Counted from the first letter of the stretch, positions 1 to 8,283 are shown. The stretch is DNA of 64,000 bases from Pandoraea eparura (GCF_902459725.1 NZ_CABPSH010000007.1:1-64000); one strand, 5' to 3'. Notes: generated by a model from the letters alone, not told the origin. Numbers and translations: made by a program.

Positions 1-110
1 TCCGCTGCCCGGAGGCGGGGGAGGGTGAGGGTGGAATCTGAGGATGGGGTTCGAGGGGCAGACCTGCGCCACGGTACTGAATCAAAGCGGTGGCTGATCC
101 GTCCCAACAA

Positions 111-126
111 CGTTTCACGTGAAACA
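111..126. promoter_or_regulatory. parS: parS site 1 (perfect core)
   Basis: CGTTTCACGTGAAACA contains the perfect 14-bp palindrome GTTTCACGTGAAAC, the conserved chromosomal parS core bound by ParB. It lies in the first repeat unit. Confidence 0.92.
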
Positions 127-344
127 TGATGAGATGCTCTGGCGATGGTTGTAGTCGGGCAATGGATTGGCGGAGATTGCCGGTGCCCCGACTAAGCGAC
201 TTTCAAGTGGAGCGCAGGCGGGGTGCCGGTAATCTCCGCTGCCCGGAGGCGGGGGAGGGTGAGGGTGGAATCTGAGGATGGGGTTCGAGGGGCAGACCTG
301 CGCCACGGTACCGAATCAAAGCGGTGGCTGATCCGTCCCAACAA

Positions 345-360
345 CGTTTCACGTGAAACA
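345..360. promoter_or_regulatory. parS: parS site 2 (perfect core)
   Basis: Identical 16-mer to site 1, exactly 234 bp downstream, in the second repeat unit. Confidence 0.92.
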
Positions 361-578
361 TGACGAGATGCTCTGGCGATGGTTGTAGGCGGGCAATGGA
401 TTGGCGGAGATTGCCGGTGCCCCGACTAAGCGACTTTCAAGTGGAGCGCAGGCGGGGTGCCGGTAATCTCCGCTGCCCGGAGGCGGGGGAGGGTGAGGGT
501 GGAATCTGAGAATGGGGTTCGAGGGGCAGACCTGCGCCACGGTACCGAATCAAAGCGGTGGCTGATCCGTCCCAACAA

Positions 579-594
579 CGTTTCACGTGAAACA
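579..594. promoter_or_regulatory. parS: parS site 3 (perfect core)
   Basis: Identical 16-mer to sites 1 and 2, again 234 bp further on, in the third unit. Confidence 0.92.
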
Positions 595-812
595 TGGCGT
601 GAAGCTCTTTCGACGGTTGTATTCGGGCAATGGACTGGCGGAGATTGCCGGTGCCCTGGCTGGGCGACTTTCAAGTGGAGCGCAGGCGGGGTGCCGGTGA
701 TCTCCGCTGCCCGGAGATGAGGGAGGGTGAGGGCGGAATCGGAGGATGGGGTTCGAGGGGCAGGCCTGCTCCACGGTACTGAATCAAAGCGGTGGCTGAT
801 CCGTCCCAATAA

Positions 813-828
813 CGTTCCACGTGAAACA
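813..828. promoter_or_regulatory. parS: parS site 4 (one mismatch)
   Basis: The core reads GTTCCACGTGAAAC, one substitution in the left half-site (T to C). It is in register with the other units, so this is a decayed or weaker site. Confidence 0.8.
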
Positions 829-1045
829 TGACGAGATGCTCTGGCGATGGTTGTATTCGGGCAATGGATTGGCGGAGATTGCCGGTGCCCTGACTAAGCG
901 ACTTTCAAGTGGAGCGCAGGCGGGGTGCCGGTGATCTTCGCTGCCCGGAGATGAGGGAGGGTGAGGACAGAATCTGAGGATGGGGTTTGAGGGCAGGCCT
1001 GCTCCACGGTACTGAATCAAAGCGAAGGCTGATCCGTCCCAACAA

Positions 1046-1061
1046 CGTTTCACGTGAAACA
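1046..1061. promoter_or_regulatory. parS: parS site 5 (perfect core)
   Basis: Perfect GTTTCACGTGAAAC core, 233 bp after site 4, in the fifth unit. Confidence 0.92.
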
Positions 1062-1279
1062 TGACGAGATGCTCTGGCGATGGTTATATTCGGGCAATGG
1101 ACTGGCGGAGATTGCCGGTGCCCTGACTAAGCGACTTTCAAGTGGAGCGCAGGCAGGGTGCCGGTAATCTCCGCTGCCTGGAGGTGAGGGAGGGTAAGGG
1201 CGGAATCCGAGGACGGGGTTTTGAAGTCAAGCCATGTTCACAGCGTCAAATCGAAGCGATAACCCATCCAACCCAACAA

Positions 1280-1295
1280 CGTCTCACGTGAAACC
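1280..1295. promoter_or_regulatory. parS: parS site 6 (one mismatch)
   Basis: The core reads GTCTCACGTGAAAC, with one change in the left half-site. It lies in the last, partial unit, 234 bp after site 5. Unit similarity ends just after it. Confidence 0.78.
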
Positions 1296-1320
1296 ATCCC
1301 CAATACCGTCGTTTTGCCAA

Positions 1321-1336
1321 TGTTCCACGTGAAACA
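1321..1336. promoter_or_regulatory. parS: parS site 7, outside the repeat register
   Basis: TGTTCCACGTGAAACA, one mismatch in the core, only 41 bp after site 6 and so not part of the 234-bp spacing. It lies directly upstream of the mnmG promoter, where bound or spreading ParB could affect transcription. Confidence 0.8.
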
Positions 1337-1345
1337 CCGGGGCAG

Positions 1346-1377
1346 TTACAAATGATGCGGCGCAATACCGCTATAAT
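1346..1377 (+). promoter_or_regulatory. Candidate sigma-70 promoter of mnmG
   Basis: A perfect -10 hexamer TATAAT lies at 1372-1377. The best -35 candidate, TTACAA at 1346-1351, gives a 20-bp spacer, which is longer than ideal. The -10 is convincing and the -35 is not. Confidence 0.45.
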
Positions 1378-1401
1378 TCCGCCATTACCGAATCCAGAGA
1401 G

Positions 1402-1419
1402 TTTGCCGCACGCGGCAAA
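1402..1419 (+). promoter_or_regulatory. Hairpin immediately before the mnmG start codon
   Basis: TTTGCCG (1402-1408) and CGGCAAA (1413-1419) form a perfect 7-bp stem with a 4-nt loop, ending 6 nt before the ATG at 1426. It occupies the place of the ribosome-binding site; the nearest purine-rich stretch (AGAGAG, from about 1396) is upstream of the stem. It could bring that stretch close to the start codon or repress initiation. Confidence 0.5.
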
Positions 1420-1425
1420 ATAACA

Positions 1426-3390
1426 ATGCTTTATCCGACCGAGTTCGACGTGATCGTAGTGGGTGGCGGCCACGCCGGTACCGAGGCTGCGCTCGCCTCG
1501 GCCCGCATGGGCTGTAAGACACTCCTGCTCACCCATAATATCGAGACGCTCGGTCAGATGAGCTGCAATCCCTCCATCGGCGGGATCGGCAAAGGCCATC
1601 TCGTCAAAGAGGTCGATGCGCTGGGCGGGGCCATGGCCGCCGCAACCGACGAAAGCGGTATCCAGTTTCGTATCCTCAACTCCTCCAAAGGGCCGGCAGT
1701 GCGCGCCACCCGGGCCCAAGCCGACCGGATTCTATACAAACAGGCAATCCGCCATCGCCTCGAGAACCAACCCAATCTCTGGCTCTTCCAGCAAGCCGTC
1801 GAAGACCTCATCGTCGAAGGCGAGCGCGTTGTCGGTGCCATCACCCAAGTCGGACTGCGCTTCCGTGCCCGTGCCGTGGTGCTCACCGCCGGTACCTTCC
1901 TCGACGGCAAGATCCACGTCGGGCTCAACAACTACGTCGGCGGGCGCGCCGGAGACCCGGCCGCCATCAGCCTGTCCGCCCGACTCAAAGCGTTGAAATT
2001 GCCGCAAGGCCGGTTGAAAACTGGTACCCCGCCGCGCATCGACGGACGCTCCATCGATTTCTCCGTCCTCGAAGAACAGCCCGGCGACCTCGATCCCGTC
2101 CCCGTTTTCTCGTTCCTCGGCCGCCCCGAACAGCACCCGCGCCAAGTCCCGTGCTGGGTCACCCATACCAACGAGCGCACCCACGACATCATCCGTGGCG
2201 GGCTCGACCGGTCACCCATGTACACCGGCGTCATCGAAGGCGTTGGCCCGCGCTATTGTCCGTCCATCGAAGACAAGATTCACCGCTTCGCCGACAAGAC
2301 ATCGCACCAAATCTACCTCGAACCCGAAGGCCTGACGACCAACGAGTTCTACCCCAACGGCATTTCCACCAGCCTGCCGTTCGACGTACAGCTCGAACTC
2401 GTCCGCTCCATGAAAGGCATGGAGAATGCCTACATCCTGCGCCCCGGCTACGCCATCGAATACGACTACTTCGATCCCCGTGGGCTGCGCAGCTCGCTCG
2501 AAACCCGTGTCATCTCCGGGCTCTTCTTCGCGGGACAGATCAACGGCACCACTGGCTACGAAGAAGCCGCCGCGCAAGGGCTGCTCGCCGGCATCAACGC
2601 CGCACTGCAAGTGCAAGGGCGCGATGCCTGGTGCCCGCGCCGAGATCAGGCCTACCTCGGCGTGCTCGTCGACGACCTCATCACCCGTGGCGTCTCCGAG
2701 CCTTACCGAATGTTCACCAGCCGCGCCGAATATCGCCTGTCGCTGCGCGAAGACAACGCCGATATGCGTCTGACCGAAATCGGCCGCGAACTCGGTGTCG
2801 TCGACGATATTCGTTGGGACGCGTTCTGCCGCAAGCGTGACGCTGTTTCACGTGAAACAGAACGTCTCAAATCGACGTGGGTAACGCCGAAAACCTTCCC
2901 GGCCGAAGATGCCGTGCCGTTGCTGGGTAAAGCCATCGACCACGAATACTCGCTGGCCGATCTGCTGCGGCGCCCGGAAGTTGGCTACGACGCCCTCATG
3001 GCCGTGCAGGGCGGTCGACTTGCCGCGGCAGCGCCGCTGTCCGACGATCCGCTGCAAGCGAACCAGATTCGCGAACAGATCGAGATCGCGGCCAAGTACC
3101 AAGGCTATATCGACCGCCAGGCCGACGAGATCGTGCGCAAGGAAGCCAATGAGAACACCGTGCTGCCTGCCAACATCGACTACAACGAGGTGCGGGGGCT
3201 GTCCATCGAAGTACGCCAGAAGCTCGGGGCCCAGCGGCCCGAGACCCTGGGCCAGGCGTCGCGTATCTCCGGGGTGACGCCCGCCGCAATCTCGCTGCTG
3301 ATGATCCACCTCAAAAAGGGGCTCGGACGCCGTCGCGCGTCAGAGGAAGCGACGCCCGCCGCCGCCGACGGCGACGCGCACGCAGCCTGA
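1426..3390 (+). CDS. mnmG: tRNA uridine-5-carboxymethylaminomethyl modification enzyme MnmG (GidA)
   Basis: This is the FAD-dependent subunit of the MnmE-MnmG complex, which installs the cmnm5 group on wobble uridine 34 of several tRNAs in the cytoplasm. The 654-residue protein (E. coli about 629) opens with the dinucleotide-binding signature [10 protein letters not shown] (residues 11-20). It has the family stretches [17 protein letters not shown] (from about 44), GYAIEYDYF (about 340) and [11 protein letters not shown] (about 374), and a helical C-terminal tRNA-binding domain. Codons for VSRET near residue 474 coincide with a perfect parS site. Its usual partner mnmE is not in the window. 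rsmG follows after 12 bp, so the two are probably cotranscribed. Confidence 0.97.
   Translation: MLYPTEFDVIVVGGGHAGTEAALASARMGCKTLLLTHNIETLGQMSCNPSIGGIGKGHLVKEVDALGGAMAAATDESGIQFRILNSSKGPAVRATRAQADRILYKQAIRHRLENQPNLWLFQQAVEDLIVEGERVVGAITQVGLRFRARAVVLTAGTFLDGKIHVGLNNYVGGRAGDPAAISLSARLKALKLPQGRLKTGTPPRIDGRSIDFSVLEEQPGDLDPVPVFSFLGRPEQHPRQVPCWVTHTNERTHDIIRGGLDRSPMYTGVIEGVGPRYCPSIEDKIHRFADKTSHQIYLEPEGLTTNEFYPNGISTSLPFDVQLELVRSMKGMENAYILRPGYAIEYDYFDPRGLRSSLETRVISGLFFAGQINGTTGYEEAAAQGLLAGINAALQVQGRDAWCPRRDQAYLGVLVDDLITRGVSEPYRMFTSRAEYRLSLREDNADMRLTEIGRELGVVDDIRWDAFCRKRDAVSRETERLKSTWVTPKTFPAEDAVPLLGKAIDHEYSLADLLRRPEVGYDALMAVQGGRLAAAAPLSDDPLQANQIREQIEIAAKYQGYIDRQADEIVRKEANENTVLPANIDYNEVRGLSIEVRQKLGAQRPETLGQASRISGVTPAAISLLMIHLKKGLGRRRASEEATPAAADGDAHAA
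2844..2859. promoter_or_regulatory. parS: parS site 8, perfect 16-mer inside mnmG
   Basis: TGTTTCACGTGAAACA matches the parS consensus over all 16 bp and is read as codons for Val-Ser-Arg-Glu-Thr in mnmG. It lies about 1.5 kb from the array and 2 kb from parA. Confidence 0.92.
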
Positions 3391-3402
3391 CGCGGAGACC
3401 TC

Positions 3403-4086
3403 ATGACCGATTCGCGACGCACTGCCGCCAACGGCGGCAACGAGCTGGCCGTGCTTCTGGCCGACGGTATTCGGCAACTTGGCCTATCCATCAGCGATGA
3501 ACAACAACGACGGCTGCTCGACTACCAGGCGTTGCTGGCGAAATGGAATGCCGCGCTGCAAATGACCTCCATCCGCGATCCGCGGCAAATGGTCATCAAG
3601 CATCTGCTCGATTCGCTCTCCATTCTGCCGCGCCTCGATCGTGAGCCGATTTCACGTGTGCTTGACGTCGGCTCAGGCGGTGGGCTGCCCGGTGTGGTGC
3701 TCGCGATCGTGCGTCCCGACTGGCAGGTGACGGTCAACGACATCGTGCACAAGAAGACGGCATTCCTCACACAGGCCCGCGCCACATTCAAGTTGACCAA
3801 TCTGAGCGTCGTGACCGGCCGCGTCGAGTCGCTCGTCGTCGGCAACGAAGTGAGCGCACCATTCGATGCCATCGTGTCGCGCGCCTTTGCCGAGCTGACC
3901 GATTTCGTCACCCTCGCGGGAAACCTGCTCGCTTCCGGCGGCAGTTTCTGGGCCATGAAGGGGGTGGCAGCCGAGAGCGAGCTTGCGCTGCCCGCGGGCT
4001 ACGCACTGGTAGAGCGTCTGGCACTGAACGTCCCCTTTCTTGACGCTGAGCGTCATTTGCTTCGCGTGACGAAGGTAACGGCATGA
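3403..4086 (+). CDS. rsmG: 16S rRNA (guanine-527-N7)-methyltransferase RsmG (GidB)
   Basis: This SAM-dependent enzyme methylates N7 of G527 of 16S rRNA in the 530 loop; its loss classically gives low-level streptomycin resistance. The 227-residue protein (E. coli 207) has the SAM-binding motif [11 protein letters not shown] at about 88-98. The family tract [15 protein letters not shown] precedes it at about 46-60. A GGAG at 3394-3397 precedes the ATG. It follows mnmG closely, the classic gidAB order, and its stop codon overlaps the lipocalin start by 4 bp. Confidence 0.96.
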   Translation: MTDSRRTAANGGNELAVLLADGIRQLGLSISDEQQRRLLDYQALLAKWNAALQMTSIRDPRQMVIKHLLDSLSILPRLDREPISRVLDVGSGGGLPGVVLAIVRPDWQVTVNDIVHKKTAFLTQARATFKLTNLSVVTGRVESLVVGNEVSAPFDAIVSRAFAELTDFVTLAGNLLASGGSFWAMKGVAAESELALPAGYALVERLALNVPFLDAERHLLRVTKVTA

Positions 4087-4667
4087 ATAAGATGACCCGC
4101 TGGGCGGGGGCCGTCATGGTCGGTTTTTCGGTGGTTGCCGCAGTCGCCTGGGGGCAATCCGGACAAGAATCGCTGACGACGCGCGTGCGTCCGGTACCGA
4201 AGATCGACAAAGCGCGCTACGTCGGCACTTGGTACGAAATAGCACGCTACCCGAATTTCTTCGAGCGAAAATGTGTGTCTGACGTGACTGCGCAGTACGT
4301 GGCGCGACCGGACGGTCGAATCGAAGTCACCAACCGATGTCGCAAGGAAGACGGAAGCTGGGTCAGCAACACCGGCCTGGCGCGCACCGACGGACAGGGC
4401 ACCGGCACGGCACGCTTCAAGGTGACGTTCGCGCCTGACTGGTTGCGCTGGATTCCCTGGCTTTGGACGAACTCCTGGGTTATCGTGCTCGACGACGACT
4501 ATCAGTTTGCCGCTGTCGGAGAACCCAGTCGCGAGTACCTCTGGGTCCTCTCGCGGACGCCGACGATCGACGACAACGCACTGAATCAAATGCGGGCCCA
4601 GTTGCGCAAGCAAGGTTACGACACCGACAAACTGGTGTTGACGCCCCAAAAGGCGAGCGCCCCCTGA
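4083..4667 (+). CDS. Lipocalin family protein (Blc-like)
   Basis: The lipocalin signature [10 protein letters not shown] lies at about 48-57. Bacterial lipocalins of this type (Blc) are envelope proteins that bind fatty acids or lysophospholipids. The protein has 194 residues with a hydrophobic N-terminal segment (about 6-24) that looks like a signal peptide. Unlike E. coli Blc it has no lipobox cysteine there, so it may be a soluble periplasmic protein. Its ATG overlaps the rsmG stop (ATGA), which implies translational coupling. A GC-rich hairpin just downstream probably ends the mnmG-rsmG-lipocalin transcript. The ligand cannot be read from the sequence. Confidence 0.88.
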   Translation: MNKMTRWAGAVMVGFSVVAAVAWGQSGQESLTTRVRPVPKIDKARYVGTWYEIARYPNFFERKCVSDVTAQYVARPDGRIEVTNRCRKEDGSWVSNTGLARTDGQGTGTARFKVTFAPDWLRWIPWLWTNSWVIVLDDDYQFAAVGEPSREYLWVLSRTPTIDDNALNQMRAQLRKQGYDTDKLVLTPQKASAP

Positions 4668-4673
4668 GCACCG

Positions 4674-4700
4674 CCCCCCGGCGTGTCTGACGCCGGGGGG
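4674..4700 (+). terminator. GC-rich hairpin after the lipocalin gene
   Basis: An 11-bp perfect stem (CCCCCCGGCGT with ACGCCGGGGGG) closes a GTCTG loop 6 bp after the stop codon. No T-run follows, so it is either a weak intrinsic terminator or a 3'-end-stabilising hairpin. Confidence 0.6.
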
Positions 4701-4892
4701 GGGCGCAAGCAATAACTGAGCTTTACTCAGGTAATCGAATTTGCGGGATGGACCGAAACGCGCGCGCCACGGCCCCGGCAAGTCGGCGGTCGTCGGCAGC
4801 GAGGCGCGTTCACAGCGGTTTCATTCTCGGCATCATCGGCACTATCAGCATCAATCGCATCAACACGGCAGCATTCGGAGGACTACATCGGC

Positions 4893-5663
4893 ATGGCGAA
4901 AATTTTCTGCGTGGCCAATCAGAAGGGCGGCGTCGGCAAGACGACCACCACGGTGAACCTCGCTGCCGGACTGGCGTCGCACGGGCAGCGAGTCTTGTTG
5001 GTCGACCTCGATCCGCAGGGCAATGCGACGATGGGCAGCGGCATCGACAAGGCCGCGCTCGAATCGAGCGTGTACGAAGTGCTCGTCGACGGTGCCGATG
5101 TGGCCACGAGCTGCCAGCGCTCGGAGTCCGGGAGTTACGATGTGCTGCCCGCAAACCGCGAACTCGCCGGTGCGGACGTGGAACTCGTCTCGCTCGAGAA
5201 CCGCGACACGCGATTGAAGCTGGCACTCGCCAAAGTCGACGACGTGTACGACTTCGTCCTCATCGATTGTCCGCCCACGCTCTCGCTGCTTACGCTCAAC
5301 GGGCTGTGTGCGGCGCACGGCGTGATCATTCCGATGCAGTGCGAATATTTCGCGCTCGAAGGGCTGTCGGATCTCGTCAACACGATCAAGCAGGTGCACG
5401 CGAATCTGAACCGCGACCTGCAGGTGATCGGCCTGCTGCGCGTGATGTTCGATCCGCGCATCACGCTGCAGCAACAAGTCTCGGACCAGCTCAAGGCGCA
5501 CTTCGGCGACAAGGTATTCAACGCGATCATTCCGCGCAACGTGCGACTTGCCGAAGCGCCGAGCTACGGCATGCCGGGCGTCGTTTTCGATCCCGCGTCA
5601 CGCGGCGCGAAAGCGTATCTGCAATTCGGCGCGGAAATGATCGCGCGCATTCAAACTATGTAA
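4893..5663 (+). CDS. parA: Chromosome-partitioning ATPase ParA (Soj)
   Basis: This Walker-type ATPase binds nucleoid DNA as an ATP dimer and pulls or relays the ParB-parS complex during origin segregation. The 256-residue protein has the deviant Walker A KGGVGKT at 11-17, with both the signature Lys11 and the catalytic Lys16. The A' motif VDLDPQGN is at 37-44 and Walker B FVLIDCPP at about 119-126. It lacks the N-terminal helix-turn-helix of plasmid type Ia ParA, as expected for a chromosomal Soj. The start is set by GGAGG at 4877-4881. parB follows after 27 bp. Confidence 0.97.
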   Translation: MAKIFCVANQKGGVGKTTTTVNLAAGLASHGQRVLLVDLDPQGNATMGSGIDKAALESSVYEVLVDGADVATSCQRSESGSYDVLPANRELAGADVELVSLENRDTRLKLALAKVDDVYDFVLIDCPPTLSLLTLNGLCAAHGVIIPMQCEYFALEGLSDLVNTIKQVHANLNRDLQVIGLLRVMFDPRITLQQQVSDQLKAHFGDKVFNAIIPRNVRLAEAPSYGMPGVVFDPASRGAKAYLQFGAEMIARIQTM

Positions 5664-5690
5664 GGCGCATTCGCGCAGGAACGTATTGTC

Positions 5691-6590
5691 ATGGCGACCA
5701 AGACCACCGCACTGAAGAAAAAGGGCCTGGGCCGAGGCCTCGAAGCGCTGCTCGGCGCACACGCCGATAATCACAACGGTGCGACCGAAGCGAGCGCCGA
5801 GGGCGCACCGTCGGTCATGGCGCTCGAACGCCTTCAGGCCGGCAAGTACCAGCCGCGCACGCGCATGGATGAGGGGGCACTGCAGGAACTCGCGTCGAGC
5901 ATTCGCGCGCAGGGGCTGATGCAACCGATCCTGGTGCGTCGTGTCGATGGTGAGAAGTACGAAATTATTGCGGGCGAGCGGCGGTTTCGTGCTGCCCGCA
6001 TCGCCGGACTGGCCGAAGTGCCGGTGCTCGTGCGCGATGTTTCCGACGAGGCCGCCGCTGCGATGGCGCTCATCGAGAATATCCAGCGCGAAGATCTGAA
6101 TCCGCTCGAAGAGGCGCAAGGCATTCAACGGCTGCTCGGCGAATTCAATTACACGCACGAGCAAGCCGCCGAATCGCTCGGCCGCTCGCGCAGTGCGGTG
6201 TCGAACCTGTTGCGCCTGCTCAATCTGGCGCATCCGGTGCAAACGATGCTGCTCGCGGGCGATCTCGACATGGGGCACGCGCGCGCGCTGCTCTCCGTCG
6301 ACGCGGCCACGCAGATCACCCTGGCCAATCAAGTGGTGAACAAGCGCCTGTCGGTGCGCGACACGGAGCGCATCGTCAACGCGTCGCTCAAGCCGCAGGG
6401 CGACGGCATTCGTCGCCGCTCGGCGGAGGAGGGGGGGCGCGACGTGACGCGCCTTGAAGAAGAGCTGTCGGATCTGCTCGCGTCGAACGTCAAGATCAAG
6501 GTCGGCCGCAAGGGCGCCGGACAACTCACGATCGAATTCGGCAGCCTTGATTCGCTCGATGGCATTCTCGCGCGCATTCGTGCCGAATAA
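5691..6590 (+). CDS. parB: Chromosome-partitioning protein ParB (Spo0J), CTP-dependent clamp
   Basis: ParB binds parS, closes on DNA as a CTP-dependent sliding clamp and stimulates ParA. The 299-residue protein has an N-terminal ParA-contact segment rich in Lys and Gly (GLGRGLEALLG, 12-22) and the CTP-binding motif GERRFRA at 95-101. A helix-turn-helix (about 156-177, ESLGRSRSAVSNLLRL) reads parS, and a C-terminal dimerisation domain ends the protein. Eight parS or near-parS sites lie within 5.6 kb upstream. It forms an operon with parA. Confidence 0.97.
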   Translation: MATKTTALKKKGLGRGLEALLGAHADNHNGATEASAEGAPSVMALERLQAGKYQPRTRMDEGALQELASSIRAQGLMQPILVRRVDGEKYEIIAGERRFRAARIAGLAEVPVLVRDVSDEAAAAMALIENIQREDLNPLEEAQGIQRLLGEFNYTHEQAAESLGRSRSAVSNLLRLLNLAHPVQTMLLAGDLDMGHARALLSVDAATQITLANQVVNKRLSVRDTERIVNASLKPQGDGIRRRSAEEGGRDVTRLEEELSDLLASNVKIKVGRKGAGQLTIEFGSLDSLDGILARIRAE

Positions 6591-6614
6591 TGTCGGTCTC
6601 CTGAGCGTTCTACC

Positions 6615-8039
6615 GTGAGCGATCCTGCGGGCAAACCCATGGGGCCGACGCAGGTGCGTGAGCAAGCGCCTACTCAGTCGACCACTCAGGCAGCGACTCA
6701 AGCGACTCAGGCGACTCAGGCGACTCAGGCGACTCAGGCGACTCAGGCGACTACCCAGGCGACTGACCAAGCAACTGACCAAGCGGCTACCCAAGCGGCT
6801 ACCCAAGCGGCTACCCAAGCGGCTACCCAAGCGGCTACCCAAGCGGCTACCCAAGCGAACCCGTCGGGGACGCCGGCAACGCCTGCGTCGTCGTCATCGC
6901 ACGGCACCGCCACGACGCGGGTATGGCGTGCGCTGCATGCAACTTACGAGCGTGTGCGCCGCGATCGGGTGCTGCTCATCCTGATCGTCGGATTCGTTGC
7001 GTTGCAGATTGCCCGGCCCGTGAGCCTTGGCGAACTGTTTGCGCGCATCGATCAGCACACGATCCTCACGCTCGCGGGTTTGCTGATGCTCACGCGGGCG
7101 ATCGATCAGAGCGGGTTTCTCGATTGGCTGGCGCAGCGATTGCTGCGGGCGTTTCGCACCGAGCGACGTCTCGCGCTGTTGATGGTGGCGTTCGCTGCCG
7201 CCCTGTCCACGCTGCTGACCAACGACGTCGCGCTCTTCGCCGTCGTGCCGCTCGCGCAGTCGCTCGCACGCATTGCGCCGGTGAGAATCGAGCGGCTGAT
7301 CATCTTTCTCGCACTGGCGGTGAATGCCGGCTCGAGTCTCACGCCGCTTGGCAATCCGCAGAATCTCTTCCTCTGGCAACACAGCGGCATGGGCTTTGGC
7401 GCCTACGTCGTCATGATGACGCCCCTGACGCTGGCGCTCATGGCCGTGTTGCTCGTGACGTGCGCGTTCGCGTTCGATTCCCGCGAACTGCATTTTCAGC
7501 GACGCGGTCCCGCCCACGATGTGCGCTGGCCGCTGCTGTGGATCGCCCTGGCACTCTTCGCGGCGTTCGTTGTGCTGGCGGATCACGGCGCTGCCACGTG
7601 GGCGTGCGCGGGTGTGGCGGCGGTACTGCTGGTGGCGAAGCGCAACGCGGTGTTCGGGATCGACTGGCTGCTGCTCGCGATCTTCGTGCTGATGTTCGTG
7701 GTGCTGCGCGGTGTGGCCGGGTTGCCCGACGTGCGCGCGACACTCGGGCAAGTGGATTTCACGGGTTCCGGCATGGCCTATGCGGGGGCCGCCGTGTTGT
7801 CGCAATTCATCAGCAACGTGCCCGCTGCCATCCTGCTCGCGGAATACAGCCACAACTGGCCGGCGCTGGCACATGGCGCGGCGGTCGGCGGCTTCGGCCT
7901 CGCGATCGGTTCGTTGGCCAACCTGATTGCATTGCGCATGGCGAAATCGGACAAGATCTGGTGGCGCTTTCATTGGCTCTCGCTCCCGTTTTACCTGGTG
8001 GCACTGTGCCTCGGGTATATCGCTCTCAAATGGGGATAA
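6615..8039 (+). CDS. Ion transporter-like membrane protein of the ArsB/NhaD (SLC13-type) superfamily with a Thr/Gln-rich N-terminus
   Basis: The 474-residue protein begins at a GTG with no clear Shine-Dalgarno sequence; an ATG at 6639 is an alternative. Residues 1-95 are low complexity: six ATQ, one ATTQ, two ATDQ and six AATQ repeats. About ten to twelve hydrophobic segments follow from about residue 120. Motifs such as LSTLLTNDVALFAVVPLA and NAGSSLTPLGNPQNLFLW match the substrate-binding loops of the ion transporter superfamily that holds ArsB, NhaD and CitM. The substrate (sodium, arsenite or an anion) cannot be decided. It follows parB by 24 bp. Confidence 0.75.
   Translation: MSDPAGKPMGPTQVREQAPTQSTTQAATQATQATQATQATQATQATTQATDQATDQAATQAATQAATQAATQAATQAATQANPSGTPATPASSSSHGTATTRVWRALHATYERVRRDRVLLILIVGFVALQIARPVSLGELFARIDQHTILTLAGLLMLTRAIDQSGFLDWLAQRLLRAFRTERRLALLMVAFAAALSTLLTNDVALFAVVPLAQSLARIAPVRIERLIIFLALAVNAGSSLTPLGNPQNLFLWQHSGMGFGAYVVMMTPLTLALMAVLLVTCAFAFDSRELHFQRRGPAHDVRWPLLWIALALFAAFVVLADHGAATWACAGVAAVLLVAKRNAVFGIDWLLLAIFVLMFVVLRGVAGLPDVRATLGQVDFTGSGMAYAGAAVLSQFISNVPAAILLAEYSHNWPALAHGAAVGGFGLAIGSLANLIALRMAKSDKIWWRFHWLSLPFYLVALCLGYIALKWG
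6693..6854 (+). repeat. In-frame minisatellite: 9-bp then 12-bp units
   Basis: Six 9-bp units (GCGACTCAG type, encoding ATQ) fill 6693-6746. One ATTQ and two ATDQ transition units follow, and six nearly perfect 12-bp units (GCGGCTACCCAA, encoding AATQ) fill 6783-6854. All lengths are multiples of three, so slippage would change the number of repeats but not the reading frame. Confidence 0.95.
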
Positions 8040-8189
8040 TCGCGCATCGAACGCCGTCAAGTTGCAGCGATTCCGCGGCGTTTGCCGGGATTGCCGCGTT
8101 GCACCATGAGAAAAATCGGGCTCCTTGAGAGTTGGCGCCAAATCGGGGCACGCACTGCACAATTTCGGCGAATTTGTTGTGTGTTTCGA

Positions 8190-8219
8190 TTGACTGGGGT
8201 TCGTAATTTCCCGTAAAAT
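8190..8219 (+). promoter_or_regulatory. Sigma-70 promoter of the atp operon
   Basis: TTGACT (8190-8195) and TAAAAT (8214-8219) are separated by 18 bp and lie 65 bp upstream of atpI. This is the best housekeeping promoter in the window and fits a strongly expressed operon. Confidence 0.75.
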
Positions 8220-8283
8220 CTCGCGGATTTATCTGCTTGAAGAGCCCATTCGTTTTGCACGAGTCGGGCGGGGAGGCTACGAG

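Larger units (their letters stand above)
1..1295. repeat. Tandem array of 234-bp units, each carrying one parS
   Basis: Units begin at 1, 235, 469, 703, 937 and 1170, a period of 234 bp (233 once). The first unit starts at the window edge, so the array probably continues leftwards; the sixth is partial. Units 1-3 are nearly identical, while units 4-6 diverge towards mnmG. Each unit holds a parS palindrome and, about 45 bp later, an imperfect inverted repeat (in unit 1, 170-188 against 221-239, 16 of 19 positions). I see no credible gene inside. The array lies next to mnmG and 3.6 kb from parA and parB, so a centromere role is the natural reading. Confidence 0.93.

Noticed and set aside
115-1062. 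Repeated 63-codon Pro-rich minus-strand frames, and other frames in the parS array
   Set aside because: They recur only because the unit repeats, lack ribosome-binding sites and end at the parS sites. Composition does not resemble the neighbouring genes.
1-1295. CRISPR array
   Set aside because: The whole 234-bp unit is repeated with no unique spacers, and there are no cas genes.
3650-3658. parS-like TTTCACGTG in rsmG, and TTCACGTG at 57619-57626 in fliP
   Set aside because: Only one half-site is kept; the right half (GAAAC) is lost. These occur easily by chance.
4748-5770. 340-codon frame overlapping parA
   Set aside because: Arg-rich, no family motifs, no ribosome-binding site, and out of frame with the clear parA gene.
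5598-6854. 418-codon minus-strand frame with Gly-Ser-Arg-Leu repeats opposite parB and the transporter
   Set aside because: The repeats are the reverse reading of the minisatellite; the rest is the antisense of parB.
6693-6854. On/off phase variation of the transporter
   Set aside because: Repeat units of 9 and 12 bp keep the frame, so only tail length would change.
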